A program made the translations under genes and the position numbers. The notes under the pieces were generated by a model. The model did no database searches, was not told the DNA's origin, and saw nothing but the letters and a program-made list of their open reading frames with translations. A stretch of DNA of 8,782 nt from an uncultured Clostridia bacterium (GTDB taxonomy: Bacteria; Bacillota; Clostridia; Oscillospirales; UBA644), in contig CAJGDF010000064.1 of assembly GCA_904502105.1 (NCBI GenBank), positions 1-8,782 of the forward strand, in the 5' to 3' direction. Shown one piece after another: positions 1 through 6,532 of the stretch (positions are counted from its first letter, which is position 1; each line of letters begins with the position of its first letter).

Positions 1-33
1 AAAACTCAATTCCACATTCAAGGAGAACTTCAA

Positions 34-177
34 ATGTTAAAAAATCTTTTTTGCGGTGACAATCTCTGGATAATAATCATTGCGGTGATCGTTATAATGT
101 TATTACTTAACGACGATAACGATAAAAACGAATGTTGTCTTCCTCCCTGTCCTCCACCCTGCCGACACGACTGCTAA
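34..177 (+). CDS. Small cysteine-rich membrane-anchored peptide, 47 aa, function unknown
   Basis: The start is ATG at 34, preceded by AGGAG at 21-25 (8-base spacer). The frame ends with TAA at 175-177. The peptide has three parts: a short head with C7, a hydrophobic stretch at residues 11-25 (starting LWIIIIAVIV) that could span or insert into a membrane, then an acidic linker (DDNDKNE) and a Cys/Pro tail. In the tail C35, C39, C43 and C47 are spaced exactly every fourth residue, with an extra C34. Small proteins with a short head, an LWIIII-type hydrophobic run and a terminal Cys cluster are common in spore-forming Clostridia and are often unannotated; some are suspected spore-coat or envelope components. 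I do not recognise a named family, so function is unassigned. It converges on the leftward epimerase gene. Its own promoter lies outside the window or is not visible. Confidence 0.65.
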   Translation: MLKNLFCGDNLWIIIIAVIVIMLLLNDDNDKNECCLPPCPPPCRHDC

Positions 178-185
178 TAAAAAAC

Positions 186-217
186 AGAGGCACACTTTGC
201 CTACGAAGTGTGCCTCT
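186..217 (-). terminator. Intrinsic terminator of the leftward cluster, possibly bidirectional
   Basis: A perfect 12-bp inverted repeat (186-197 with 206-217) encloses an 8-base loop. Read on the minus strand the stem is followed by GTTTTTTATT (complement of 176-185), a proper U-tract, so it should end transcripts of the epimerase gene at 261-1076. On the + strand there is no T-run after the stem, so it would only weakly stop the small + strand gene, which lies eight bases upstream. Confidence 0.85.
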
Positions 218-260
218 CATCTGTAAACTTAGATATATGCTGTTAAAAATTGATTTCTTA

Positions 261-1076
261 TCACGCAATAGCGTCTCTTAAAAACTTAACGATCTTTTCG
301 GCATCCGCAAGAAAATCAGGCTGATGACATTCAACGGAGATCACGCCGTCATAACCGATCTTTTTGAGAGTATCGATAAAATCTTTTTCATACTGAGATG
401 TACCGGGAATATTTCTGTCAGCCGCCGCGATATGGCAATGAAGAAGAATATCCTTATTATCTTCAAGAACTGACATCGGCTCATTTTCCTGAGCCATATG
501 ATAACTGTCCGCAAGCAAACGGATCTTAGGCAGATCAAGCCTTTTTACGAGCTTTCCGCACACCTCAACACTGTTTCCCCAGTTAGTTTCTTTTTTATTC
601 AGCGGTTCGATTACACACACAACTTTTTTGCCCTGACAACAACGGTTGACGTGACGAATAAAATCTTCGACCGATGCATTATCTTCTTCAGCATGATCTT
701 CTCGTGTTCTTCGAGAATACCCTGAACCGAAAACGATATACGGAATACCGAGCTTTTCGGTTTTTTCGATAATGTTTTCTATATGAGCATAAAGCTTAGT
801 CTTCGTATCTTCATCTATTCCGTTAAGATCATTCCAACCATGAAGAAAACCGTTGACTGAACAAAGACCGAGGCTACCGTTGGGATATTCAGCACAAAGA
901 CGGTCTATATCCTCATCGGATAGCTTCAACAAATTTTCCATATTAGTTTCAGCAAAATCGTATCCGAGTTCGCGCATAAGCTTACAACCTTCAACATAAT
1001 ACGTATACTGAGAACCATTATCTTCTTTATTATTAAAAATAATATTTCTTCCGGGCAGACAACAAGATATTTTCAT
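261..1076 (-). CDS. Ketose 3-epimerase-like sugar isomerase (D-tagatose/D-allulose 3-epimerase family TIM barrel)
   Basis: This 271-residue cytoplasmic protein belongs to the AP-endonuclease-2-like TIM-barrel superfamily. The residue pattern fits the D-tagatose/D-psicose 3-epimerase group closely. Candidate metal ligands are E157 (in VIEPLN), D190 (LLADSYH), H215 (HCHIAAADR) and E249 (SVECHQ). The family's substrate-contacting residues are also present at matching offsets: E163, H193 and R221. Family members epimerise ketoses at C3, but relatives act on other keto-sugars or as isomerases, so the substrate is not assigned. The start ATG at 1074-1076 is preceded by AAAGGAG. It is the last gene of the leftward cluster, 105 bases after the PHP gene, with its own consensus promoter (1132-1160), so it can be expressed apart from the upstream genes. 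An alternative is a 3-keto-glycoside-processing member of the same superfamily. Confidence 0.8.
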   Translation of the reverse strand: MKISCCLPGRNIIFNNKEDNGSQYTYYVEGCKLMRELGYDFAETNMENLLKLSDEDIDRLCAEYPNGSLGLCSVNGFLHGWNDLNGIDEDTKTKLYAHIENIIEKTEKLGIPYIVFGSGYSRRTREDHAEEDNASVEDFIRHVNRCCQGKKVVCVIEPLNKKETNWGNSVEVCGKLVKRLDLPKIRLLADSYHMAQENEPMSVLEDNKDILLHCHIAAADRNIPGTSQYEKDFIDTLKKIGYDGVISVECHQPDFLADAEKIVKFLRDAIA

Positions 1077-1086
1077 AAAATACTCC

Positions 1087-1111
1087 TTTCAGATCAGCTA
1101 AAAGTCTGAAA
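1087..1111 (-). repeat. 7-bp inverted repeat in the epimerase 5' leader, next to the ribosome binding site
   Basis: TTTCAGA (1087-1093) and TCTGAAA (1105-1111) form a perfect 7-bp inverted repeat with an 11-base loop in the predicted mRNA leader. It overlaps the edge of the AGGAG ribosome binding site (complement of 1083-1087). It could be a weak hairpin modulating initiation or half-sites of an operator. It is short and AT-rich, so chance is possible. Confidence 0.3.
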
Positions 1112-1131
1112 TATGCATTTAATTTTAGTAA

Positions 1132-1160
1132 ATTATAACATATTAAAAACTCATTGTCAA
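1132..1160 (-). promoter_or_regulatory. Perfect consensus sigma-A promoter for the epimerase gene
   Basis: On the minus strand TTGACA (complement of 1155-1160) and TATAAT (complement of 1132-1137) are separated by exactly 17 bases. Transcription should start near 1125, giving a leader of about 50 nt. It lies between the PHP stop codon (1182) and the epimerase start, and no terminator hairpin is visible before it, so read-through from upstream is also likely. Confidence 0.85.
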
Positions 1161-1181
1161 GTCAGATTAAATTTCAATTCG

Positions 1182-2048
1182 TTATTTTAACGGGATCATA
1201 TTACTCCATGCATATTTGCCGTTTTCATCAACAACAAAGGCTCTGATGAAGCGTTCCGTTTCAAGCGGTTTATACTCGGCCGAGGTTATTCCATCCCCGG
1301 TAAAAACACGGGGGCACCAAGGCTGATTTGAAGCAAAGGCGATCTTACTTACGGGAGAACAGTCAACCCTGAACACATCACCGTTTCTTGAAAGATGGAT
1401 CTCAGGGCCCTGAGAAGCATAGAAACGATGTTCTTTTATAGCACTTTTAACAGAATTAAGATCCGACGGATCACATTCAGCCATGATAAAAGAAACACCG
1501 ACATCCCTTTCATCGTAACAATGAGTATCATCGGTTGCAAGGAGAGGATACAATCTGCCTCTGTATCCGAGCATATCAACAATAACAGAAGAATCCGGGC
1601 GGAAAGACATTCCGACATCGGAAACACTGTTATATATCTCCGTTGCATCAAACCCCTCAATAGCCATAATATCATCGGGGGCATTCAAGGACCATGCAGG
1701 GTGTGCAAGGACCGCAAGACCGTTGCATGAATGAATAGCTTCTATGATCTGTTCGGGAGTGCTCTGTCTTGTAAGACCGGCAGGCTCGCTGTCGGCACAA
1801 GCACAGACGATATGGTATATTTTAAATTCAGGAGTTGCAATATCGTACTCCACACCGGGAAGAATATAAAGTCCGTCTATCGTCTTTTGTTCTCCGTATT
1901 TCCAATGATCGGTAATCGCAATGGCATCATACCCTTTTTCTTTGTACATTTTTGCAGATTCTTCGGGAGATACTCTTCCGTCAGAAATATTTGTATGAGT
2001 GTGAAGCCCTATTTTTGCTCTTGTTTTACCAAATATATCCGTATACAT
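1182..2048 (-). CDS. PHP-domain metallohydrolase, CehA/McbA-like
   Basis: This 288-residue protein has a PHP-superfamily N-terminal domain with its metal-binding motifs in order: LHTHTNISDG (H16, H18, D23), TDH (D47, H48), PGVE (E67), LAHP (H116), EIYN (E137) and ATDDTH (D174, H176). PHP enzymes use a two- or three-metal cluster for phosphoester or other hydrolysis. The C-terminal ~75 residues look like a beta-rich appendage ending in AWSNMIPL, a tail resembling CehA/McbA-type metallohydrolases, which suggests a hydrolase of small molecules rather than a polymerase exonuclease domain. The ATG at 2046-2048 has AAAGGAA just upstream, and only 12 bases separate it from the GH78 stop codon, so the two are co-transcribed and probably translationally coupled. 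It has no signal peptide. The exact substrate is unknown; a glycoside-, ester- or phosphate-containing intermediate of the cluster's pathway is an inference. Confidence 0.8.
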   Translation of the reverse strand: MYTDIFGKTRAKIGLHTHTNISDGRVSPEESAKMYKEKGYDAIAITDHWKYGEQKTIDGLYILPGVEYDIATPEFKIYHIVCACADSEPAGLTRQSTPEQIIEAIHSCNGLAVLAHPAWSLNAPDDIMAIEGFDATEIYNSVSDVGMSFRPDSSVIVDMLGYRGRLYPLLATDDTHCYDERDVGVSFIMAECDPSDLNSVKSAIKEHRFYASQGPEIHLSRNGDVFRVDCSPVSKIAFASNQPWCPRVFTGDGITSAEYKPLETERFIRAFVVDENGKYAWSNMIPLK

Positions 2049-2060
2049 AAAAATTCCTTT

Positions 2061-4148
2061 CTAATCAATATATCCGAGATGGTCGAGCCATACAAGAACA
2101 TGAGATGCAAAACCGTGATTACAGCTTGCCGAGGTATTGTTATGTTCCCAAAGAGTTCCCGTTGTTTTTGCCATATAATCAAAATAACCGCGGATATTTT
2201 CATCCAATTTATCGTTAAGACCGTTCATTCTCAAAAGGTCACAACGGAGATAATTTCCGATAAATGCATTTGACGGATAGATCTTTTCCCATTTACCTGT
2301 TTGCGCTCTTTCGGGTCCGAAATCATCGACCATAGTATTCCAAAGATCGGGATCTTCTTCAATTGTTGCAACACCTGTAAAGAAAGCATAATACTGACAG
2401 GTTTCCGTAACCTCTCCAGAAAGATAAGCAGCACCGTCTTCTCCGTAAACAGAGTTATCGCAGAAGAACATATCCGTTTTACTCTTTTCTCGTATAACTT
2501 TACGAAGAACGGCAGCCTCTTTTCCGAGTTCATCATCACCGTAAAGCTCACAAAGAACTTTCTTAAACAAATAATAGAGCATATTGGACGGGTAGTTAAT
2601 ATCCTGAACGAGATAATTGCATTTAGACCATTCAACAAAAACCCAGCCCTTCAGCTTATCGAGCAATCCGTCACCGTTTTCAAATCTCCTGAAGAAATTA
2701 AGAAGAGCATACATCTTATCTTTTGCATTATCAATAAATTCGCGGTCGCCTGTCCTGTAAAGATACTCACGAAGCTCAACACCGTACCACATCGCCCAGT
2801 TCGGGATATAATTTCCGCTCGGATGATCGGACGGATAGCACATCGGAAGCATACCGTATTCGATATACTTAAACTTGTCTTCCATAAGGAAGTTTTCAAG
2901 GAAACAACGCTCAACAGTGCTTTTTCCGGAAAGAAGACGTTCAACTCTCGATGTAAAGAAGCTGTCGCAAAGCCAGCCTGCGCGTTCTCTTGATGGGCAG
3001 TCCATATAAATATCAAGGGTATTCTGTCTGAACGTCTGAACAGCCGCATCATAGATCCTTGCTATCTGTTCATCAGCCTTTGAGTTGAGTTTTTTCACTA
3101 TTTCAGACTGATTAAAGTCAAGGCGGATAATTCCGATATAATTAAAAGAGATCTCACCGCCGACAGACATAAGGTTAAGATATTTGTAAGTATACGGCTC
3201 TGCAGTTATAAGGGTGTAGCTTTCGCCGCCCTTGAGATAATATATTATTTCGTTTTCGCATCCCATACGGCTTCTGTTTACTTTGCCGTCAATGAAAAGC
3301 TCATCGAATGTCATAACGAGCGTTGCATCGTTTTTACACACGACTTCAAGCTTTATAAAGCCCGTAATATTCGTTTTCATCTCTACGATCGCAAACTCAT
3401 TATACAATTCGGCACATTTTCCGTCGGGACAAGCACCGTCCGAAAGATCTATACTGTCTGCAACAACATATGATACAACATCAAGAGGCTCTCCTTTATA
3501 AGAAGACAGAAGCTCTGCCTCTTTTTCATAGTTATACACCGCATTTCCGCCTTTAACAAAACGGAGCATCTCCTCTTCCGGAAATTCCGGAAAGCTTATC
3601 TCTCGTTCGATAAACGCTTTTTCCGAACAGATCACGCTTTCTGCCTCTTCAAGCCCATCCGAAGAAACGGGAGCGCCTTTTGTAAGATCGTAAGCCTCTA
3701 CATATGTACGCTGGAAAGAATATTTCTGAACCTTTTGTATCTTGCGGTCATATATAAACATTTTCCACGCATCACTGCCTGTCTGCCCGAAAATATTGCC
3801 GTCAGAAACAAATTCGGCACAGAAGAACGGAGGTTCATTCAAAAGATAGAAGTTATCACAGTTATATCCGCTGATAAGAACCGTTATTTTATTTTCTTTT
3901 TCTGTAAGATACTTGCCAATGGGAAGTTTATCAACTCTGTAATATCCCCTGCCTGCTCTCGCAGGACCGAAAAACACGAATTCACCGTTAATATAAACCT
4001 GATAGCTGCAATGTCCTGCCATATGAATTTCCGTATTATTATCGGCGGAAATAAACGTTTGCATAAGAACGGTTATATTTTTTTCATCCCCACGCTCACG
4101 AAGCCAGACAGGAGATGCTTTTTTGAAATTTACAGCTTTAAATTCCAT
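2061..4148 (-). CDS. GH78-type alpha-L-rhamnosidase (six-hairpin glycosidase), cytoplasmic
   Basis: This 695-residue protein has an N-terminal beta-sandwich region (about 1-350) with the sugar-binding-like segment YINGEFVFFGPARAGRGYY at about 52-70, then an alpha/alpha-barrel (about 355-690). The barrel carries DCPSRERAGW at 383-392, a variant of the GH78 DCPxRDERxGW motif, giving E388 as likely general acid with D383 and D395 nearby. The C-terminal TLWEHNN supplies E668 as likely general base, followed by CNHGFASHVL, the usual family closing motif. GH78 enzymes release alpha-L-rhamnose by inversion of anomeric configuration. No signal peptide is visible, so it should act on imported oligosaccharides or glycosides. 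It starts 18 bases after the aldolase-like gene with AAAGGA upstream, and is followed 12 bases later by the PHP gene. The RERAGW motif is one residue shorter than the canonical form, so the substrate may not be a simple rhamnoside. Confidence 0.8.
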   Translation of the reverse strand: MEFKAVNFKKASPVWLRERGDEKNITVLMQTFISADNNTEIHMAGHCSYQVYINGEFVFFGPARAGRGYYRVDKLPIGKYLTEKENKITVLISGYNCDNFYLLNEPPFFCAEFVSDGNIFGQTGSDAWKMFIYDRKIQKVQKYSFQRTYVEAYDLTKGAPVSSDGLEEAESVICSEKAFIEREISFPEFPEEEMLRFVKGGNAVYNYEKEAELLSSYKGEPLDVVSYVVADSIDLSDGACPDGKCAELYNEFAIVEMKTNITGFIKLEVVCKNDATLVMTFDELFIDGKVNRSRMGCENEIIYYLKGGESYTLITAEPYTYKYLNLMSVGGEISFNYIGIIRLDFNQSEIVKKLNSKADEQIARIYDAAVQTFRQNTLDIYMDCPSRERAGWLCDSFFTSRVERLLSGKSTVERCFLENFLMEDKFKYIEYGMLPMCYPSDHPSGNYIPNWAMWYGVELREYLYRTGDREFIDNAKDKMYALLNFFRRFENGDGLLDKLKGWVFVEWSKCNYLVQDINYPSNMLYYLFKKVLCELYGDDELGKEAAVLRKVIREKSKTDMFFCDNSVYGEDGAAYLSGEVTETCQYYAFFTGVATIEEDPDLWNTMVDDFGPERAQTGKWEKIYPSNAFIGNYLRCDLLRMNGLNDKLDENIRGYFDYMAKTTGTLWEHNNTSASCNHGFASHVLVWLDHLGYID

Positions 4149-4166
4149 TTTCTTATCCTTTCCGAG

Positions 4167-5192
4167 TTATAAATGCTCTGCAAGTTTTTCTATATCAGAT
4201 TCTCTTGTTGCCCAGCTTGATGCAAAACGGACCACGGTATGCTCACTGTCAAATATTTCCCAAAAGCTGAAAGAAACATGTTTTTTAAGCTCTTCCATTT
4301 TCTTGTTTTCAAGAACGATAAAGATCTGATTTGTAACCGTTTCAATAAAGAACCTGTAACCTTTTTGTTTAAACACTTCACGTAATTTATCCGCCATTTT
4401 TATCGCATGACGGCTGATATTAAAATAAAGATCGTCTGTAAAAAGAGTGTCAAACTGAACACCGAGTACCCTGCCCTTTGCAAGAAGTGCTCCGTGCTGC
4501 TTTATGCTTGTAAAAAAGCCCTTGGGAGCATTATTATGAGTAAACACAACGGCTTCGCCGCAAAGCGCGCCGACCTTTGTTCCACCGATATAAAAAACAT
4601 CGCAAAGACGTGCCACATCTTTCAACGTAACATCGGTGCCACTGCTCATAAGGCCGTAACCGAGCCTTGCACCGTCCATGTAAAGAGGAATATTATACTT
4701 TTTACACACTTCGGAAAGTGAGGTCAGCTCATCAAGAGAATAAAGCGTTCCGTATTCGGTCGGATGGGAAATATATACCATACCGGGATAGACCATATGT
4801 GTCTTTGTTTCATCCGAATGGAATATTTCAAGATAATTTTCAAGGACATCAGCCTTAATTTTACCCTGATCATGCGGAACAGAAAGAACTTTATGCCCCG
4901 AATATTCGATAGCACCCGCTTCATGAACATTGATATGGCCTGTGTTTGCACTCACAACACCTTCATACGGTAAAAGAACGGTATCGATAACGATTTGATT
5001 TGTCTGCGTTCCTCCAACCAAAAGAAAAACTTCAGCATCGTCACGACCGCATGCCGCTTTTATTTTTTCTTTCGCAAGATCACAGTATTTATCCGAGCCG
5101 TACCCCGGAAGCTGCTCGGTATTTGTTTCTATAAGCCTGCGAAGGATCGCCTCATGCGCACCTTCGTTATAATCACATTCAAATGACAGCAT
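4167..5192 (-). CDS. PLP-dependent beta-eliminating lyase / low-specificity L-threonine aldolase family
   Basis: This 341-residue fold-type I PLP enzyme has the threonine aldolase layout: GGTQTN at 60-65 (phosphate and ring contacts), H86 in NTGH (ring stacking), YMDGARLG with D173 and R176, and the Schiff-base lysine K206 in IGGTKVGALCGE. Length matches the family (about 340 residues). Family members cleave L-threonine or L-allo-threonine to glycine and acetaldehyde and often accept other beta-hydroxy-amino acids; relatives do beta-elimination. The start ATG at 5190-5192 follows a GGAGG with a 4-base spacer. It is the promoter-proximal gene of the leftward cluster, and the GH78 gene begins 18 bases after its stop codon. 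Why an amino-acid aldolase heads a glycosidase operon is not clear: it may process a beta-hydroxy-amino-acid aglycone or another carbonyl product, or may be a housekeeping gene by position only. Confidence 0.85.
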   Translation of the reverse strand: MLSFECDYNEGAHEAILRRLIETNTEQLPGYGSDKYCDLAKEKIKAACGRDDAEVFLLVGGTQTNQIVIDTVLLPYEGVVSANTGHINVHEAGAIEYSGHKVLSVPHDQGKIKADVLENYLEIFHSDETKTHMVYPGMVYISHPTEYGTLYSLDELTSLSEVCKKYNIPLYMDGARLGYGLMSSGTDVTLKDVARLCDVFYIGGTKVGALCGEAVVFTHNNAPKGFFTSIKQHGALLAKGRVLGVQFDTLFTDDLYFNISRHAIKMADKLREVFKQKGYRFFIETVTNQIFIVLENKKMEELKKHVSFSFWEIFDSEHTVVRFASSWATRESDIEKLAEHL

Positions 5193-5207
5193 AATACCTC
5201 CACGTAA

Positions 5208-5262
5208 TTTACATTTTATTTACATATTTTTAATATTTTCAATGTATGTTTATCTATTTACA
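5208..5262. repeat. TTTACA repeats in the divergent promoter region
   Basis: TTTACA occurs at 5208-5213, 5219-5224 and 5257-5262. The first two copies are exactly 11 bases apart (about one helical turn) as TTTACATTTTA and TTTACATATTT, and overlap the candidate leftward -10. They could be regulator half-sites, but the background is so AT-rich that chance is plausible. Confidence 0.25.
5213..5242 (-). promoter_or_regulatory. Candidate promoter of the leftward aldolase-GH78-PHP cluster
   Basis: On the minus strand TTGAAA (complement of 5237-5242) and TAAAAT (complement of 5213-5218) each match consensus at five of six positions and are 18 bases apart. The predicted start near 5206 would leave only about 13 nt of leader, still containing the GGAGG (complement of 5197-5201). 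The region is very AT-rich, so other placements are possible. Confidence 0.45.
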
Positions 5263-5285
5263 ATAATATTTATTTATGATATAAT
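5257..5285 (+). promoter_or_regulatory. Sigma-A-type promoter of the Gfo/Idh/MocA gene
   Basis: TTTACA (5257-5262, one mismatch to TTGACA) and a perfect TATAAT (5280-5285) are spaced by 17 bases. The predicted start near 5292 gives a leader of about 35 nt with AGGAG at 5314-5318 before the ATG at 5328. It is divergent from the leftward cluster promoter, with only 14 bases between the two -35 boxes. Confidence 0.75.
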
Positions 5286-5327
5286 TCAGCCAAACAACAA
5301 AATACAAACTGTTAGGAGTGTTATCGA

Positions 5328-6407
5328 ATGGCAAAAAAATTAAGAATAGGCATCATAGGTACAGGTGGCATTGCACATGCCCATGCAAATGCATATAAAA
5401 ATTTTAAAGATGTTGAGATCGTTGCAGCTGCAGATATAATTCCAGGTAAAGCACGTGCTTTCCTTGACGAATACGATCTTAAAGACGCTGATGCATACGA
5501 AACTCACGAGGAGCTCTGTGCACGTACAGACATTGACGCCGTATCGGTTTGCACATACAACTCACAGCACGCTGCCCCCACTATTTGCGCGCTCAAATCC
5601 GGGAAACATGTCATGCTCGAAAAACCGATGTGTGTAACGGTTGAAGAAGCAAAAGCGATCCGCAAAGCAGAAGAAGAATCCGGCAAATTCGTATCGGTAG
5701 GTTTCCAGCCGAGATACGGAGCAAACGTAATGAAGGTTAAAGAAGTAATCGATTCAGGCGTCCTCGGTCATATTTATTATGTAGTAGTCGGCGGCGGTCG
5801 TGTAAAAGGTATTCCCGGCCGTACATTTATTGATAAAGAAAAGGCAGTTGTCGGTGCAGTAGGTGATATCGGTTGTTACGGTCTTGACTTTGCAATGAAC
5901 TCTCTCGGTTATCCTAAACCTCTCACCGTTTCCGCAAAACAGTTTGCGCATTTCGGTAAAAACCCGAAAAAATACAGTCAGGCAGACAAATTTACTGTTG
6001 ATGACGACTTTGCCGTTGCGATGATCCGCTGCGAAGGTGATATCGTAATTGACTACCGCGCATCATGGGCAATGAATATGGACACAACAGGCGACTCCCT
6101 CTTCTTCGGCACAGAAGCAGGTCTTAAAGTTAAAGCACCCGTAGGCTGTTGCTGGGACGGTGCCGCAGGTGATCTCATTCTTTATAAAGACGACGAAGAA
6201 GGCAAACAGGTTGCAACTCAGATCGAAATTGACGGAGACAATGTTAAAACAAATATGTTCGAACAAAAGATCCGAGCATTTGTCGATGCTTGCTACACTA
6301 ATGGTCCCGCTCCCATTCCTACCTCTCAGATCATCTACAATCAGGCAATAATCGAAGGCATTATAAGATCCAACGCTTGCGGCCACGAAGTTGAGATCGA
6401 ACTGTAA
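5328..6407 (+). CDS. Gfo/Idh/MocA family NAD(P)-dependent sugar oxidoreductase
   Basis: This 359-residue cytoplasmic dehydrogenase has a Rossmann fold at about 1-125 with GTGGIA at 11-16. D36 at the end of the second strand favours NAD over NADP. EKPM supplies the family's catalytic lysine, K99. The C-terminal substrate-binding domain contains GDIGCYGLD at 179-187: at the position where many family members have a catalytic histidine (DxGxH) this one has Y184, as in the glucose-fructose oxidoreductase and dihydrodiol dehydrogenase types. Family members oxidise or reduce sugar hydroxyls (often C1 or C3) or cyclitols; the substrate here is not assigned. The ATG at 5328 is preceded by AGGAG with a 9-base spacer. 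It is transcribed alone, divergent from the GH78 cluster and convergent with thrS. Shared control with the cluster through the common promoter region is likely but inferred. Confidence 0.88.
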   Translation: MAKKLRIGIIGTGGIAHAHANAYKNFKDVEIVAAADIIPGKARAFLDEYDLKDADAYETHEELCARTDIDAVSVCTYNSQHAAPTICALKSGKHVMLEKPMCVTVEEAKAIRKAEEESGKFVSVGFQPRYGANVMKVKEVIDSGVLGHIYYVVVGGGRVKGIPGRTFIDKEKAVVGAVGDIGCYGLDFAMNSLGYPKPLTVSAKQFAHFGKNPKKYSQADKFTVDDDFAVAMIRCEGDIVIDYRASWAMNMDTTGDSLFFGTEAGLKVKAPVGCCWDGAAGDLILYKDDEEGKQVATQIEIDGDNVKTNMFEQKIRAFVDACYTNGPAPIPTSQIIYNQAIIEGIIRSNACGHEVEIEL

Positions 6408-6427
6408 TTTTATCTGTTTACTTTATT

Positions 6428-6456
6428 AGAATAACACAAAAAATTATTTTTGTCAA
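6428..6456 (-). promoter_or_regulatory. Candidate antisense promoter at the 3' end of the oxidoreductase gene
   Basis: On the minus strand a perfect TTGACA (complement of 6451-6456) lies 17 bases from TATTCT (complement of 6428-6433), which is directly preceded by TGT, an extended -10 element. It would start near 6421 and run into the oxidoreductase gene on the opposite strand. The -10 matches consensus at only four of six positions, so this is tentative. Confidence 0.3.
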
Positions 6457-6462
6457 TATTAC

Positions 6463-6499
6463 AAAAAGAGGCGCTCCGATTTTGGAGCACCTCTTTTTT
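6463..6499. terminator. Bidirectional intrinsic terminator shared by the oxidoreductase gene and thrS
   Basis: The stem AAAAAGAGG-C-GCTCC (6463-6477) pairs with GGAGC-A-CCTCTTTTT (6484-6498) around a 6-base loop, with one C/A mismatch. T-runs are present on both strands (TTTTTT at 6494-6499; AAAAA at 6463-6467 on the other side), so one hairpin can end both convergent transcripts. Confidence 0.9.
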
Positions 6500-6532
6500 C
6501 AGATAAAAACCACTGTCACGGTGTTTTTGGAT

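Noticed and set aside
1731..2273. A 180-codon + strand open frame spanning the GH78-PHP junction
   Set aside because: It overlaps two convincing genes on the other strand, is rich in Cys/Phe/Ile shadow composition and lacks a start signal.
2301..2993. A 230-codon open frame on the + strand
   Set aside because: It lies antisense to the well-supported GH78 gene, has no ribosome binding site or recognisable protein features, and reflects the codon bias of the opposite strand.
6436..6453. AT-only hairpin ACAAAAA-ATTA-TTTTTGT after the oxidoreductase stop codon
   Set aside because: It is too weak to act as a terminator, and a strong GC-containing bidirectional terminator follows at 6463-6499.
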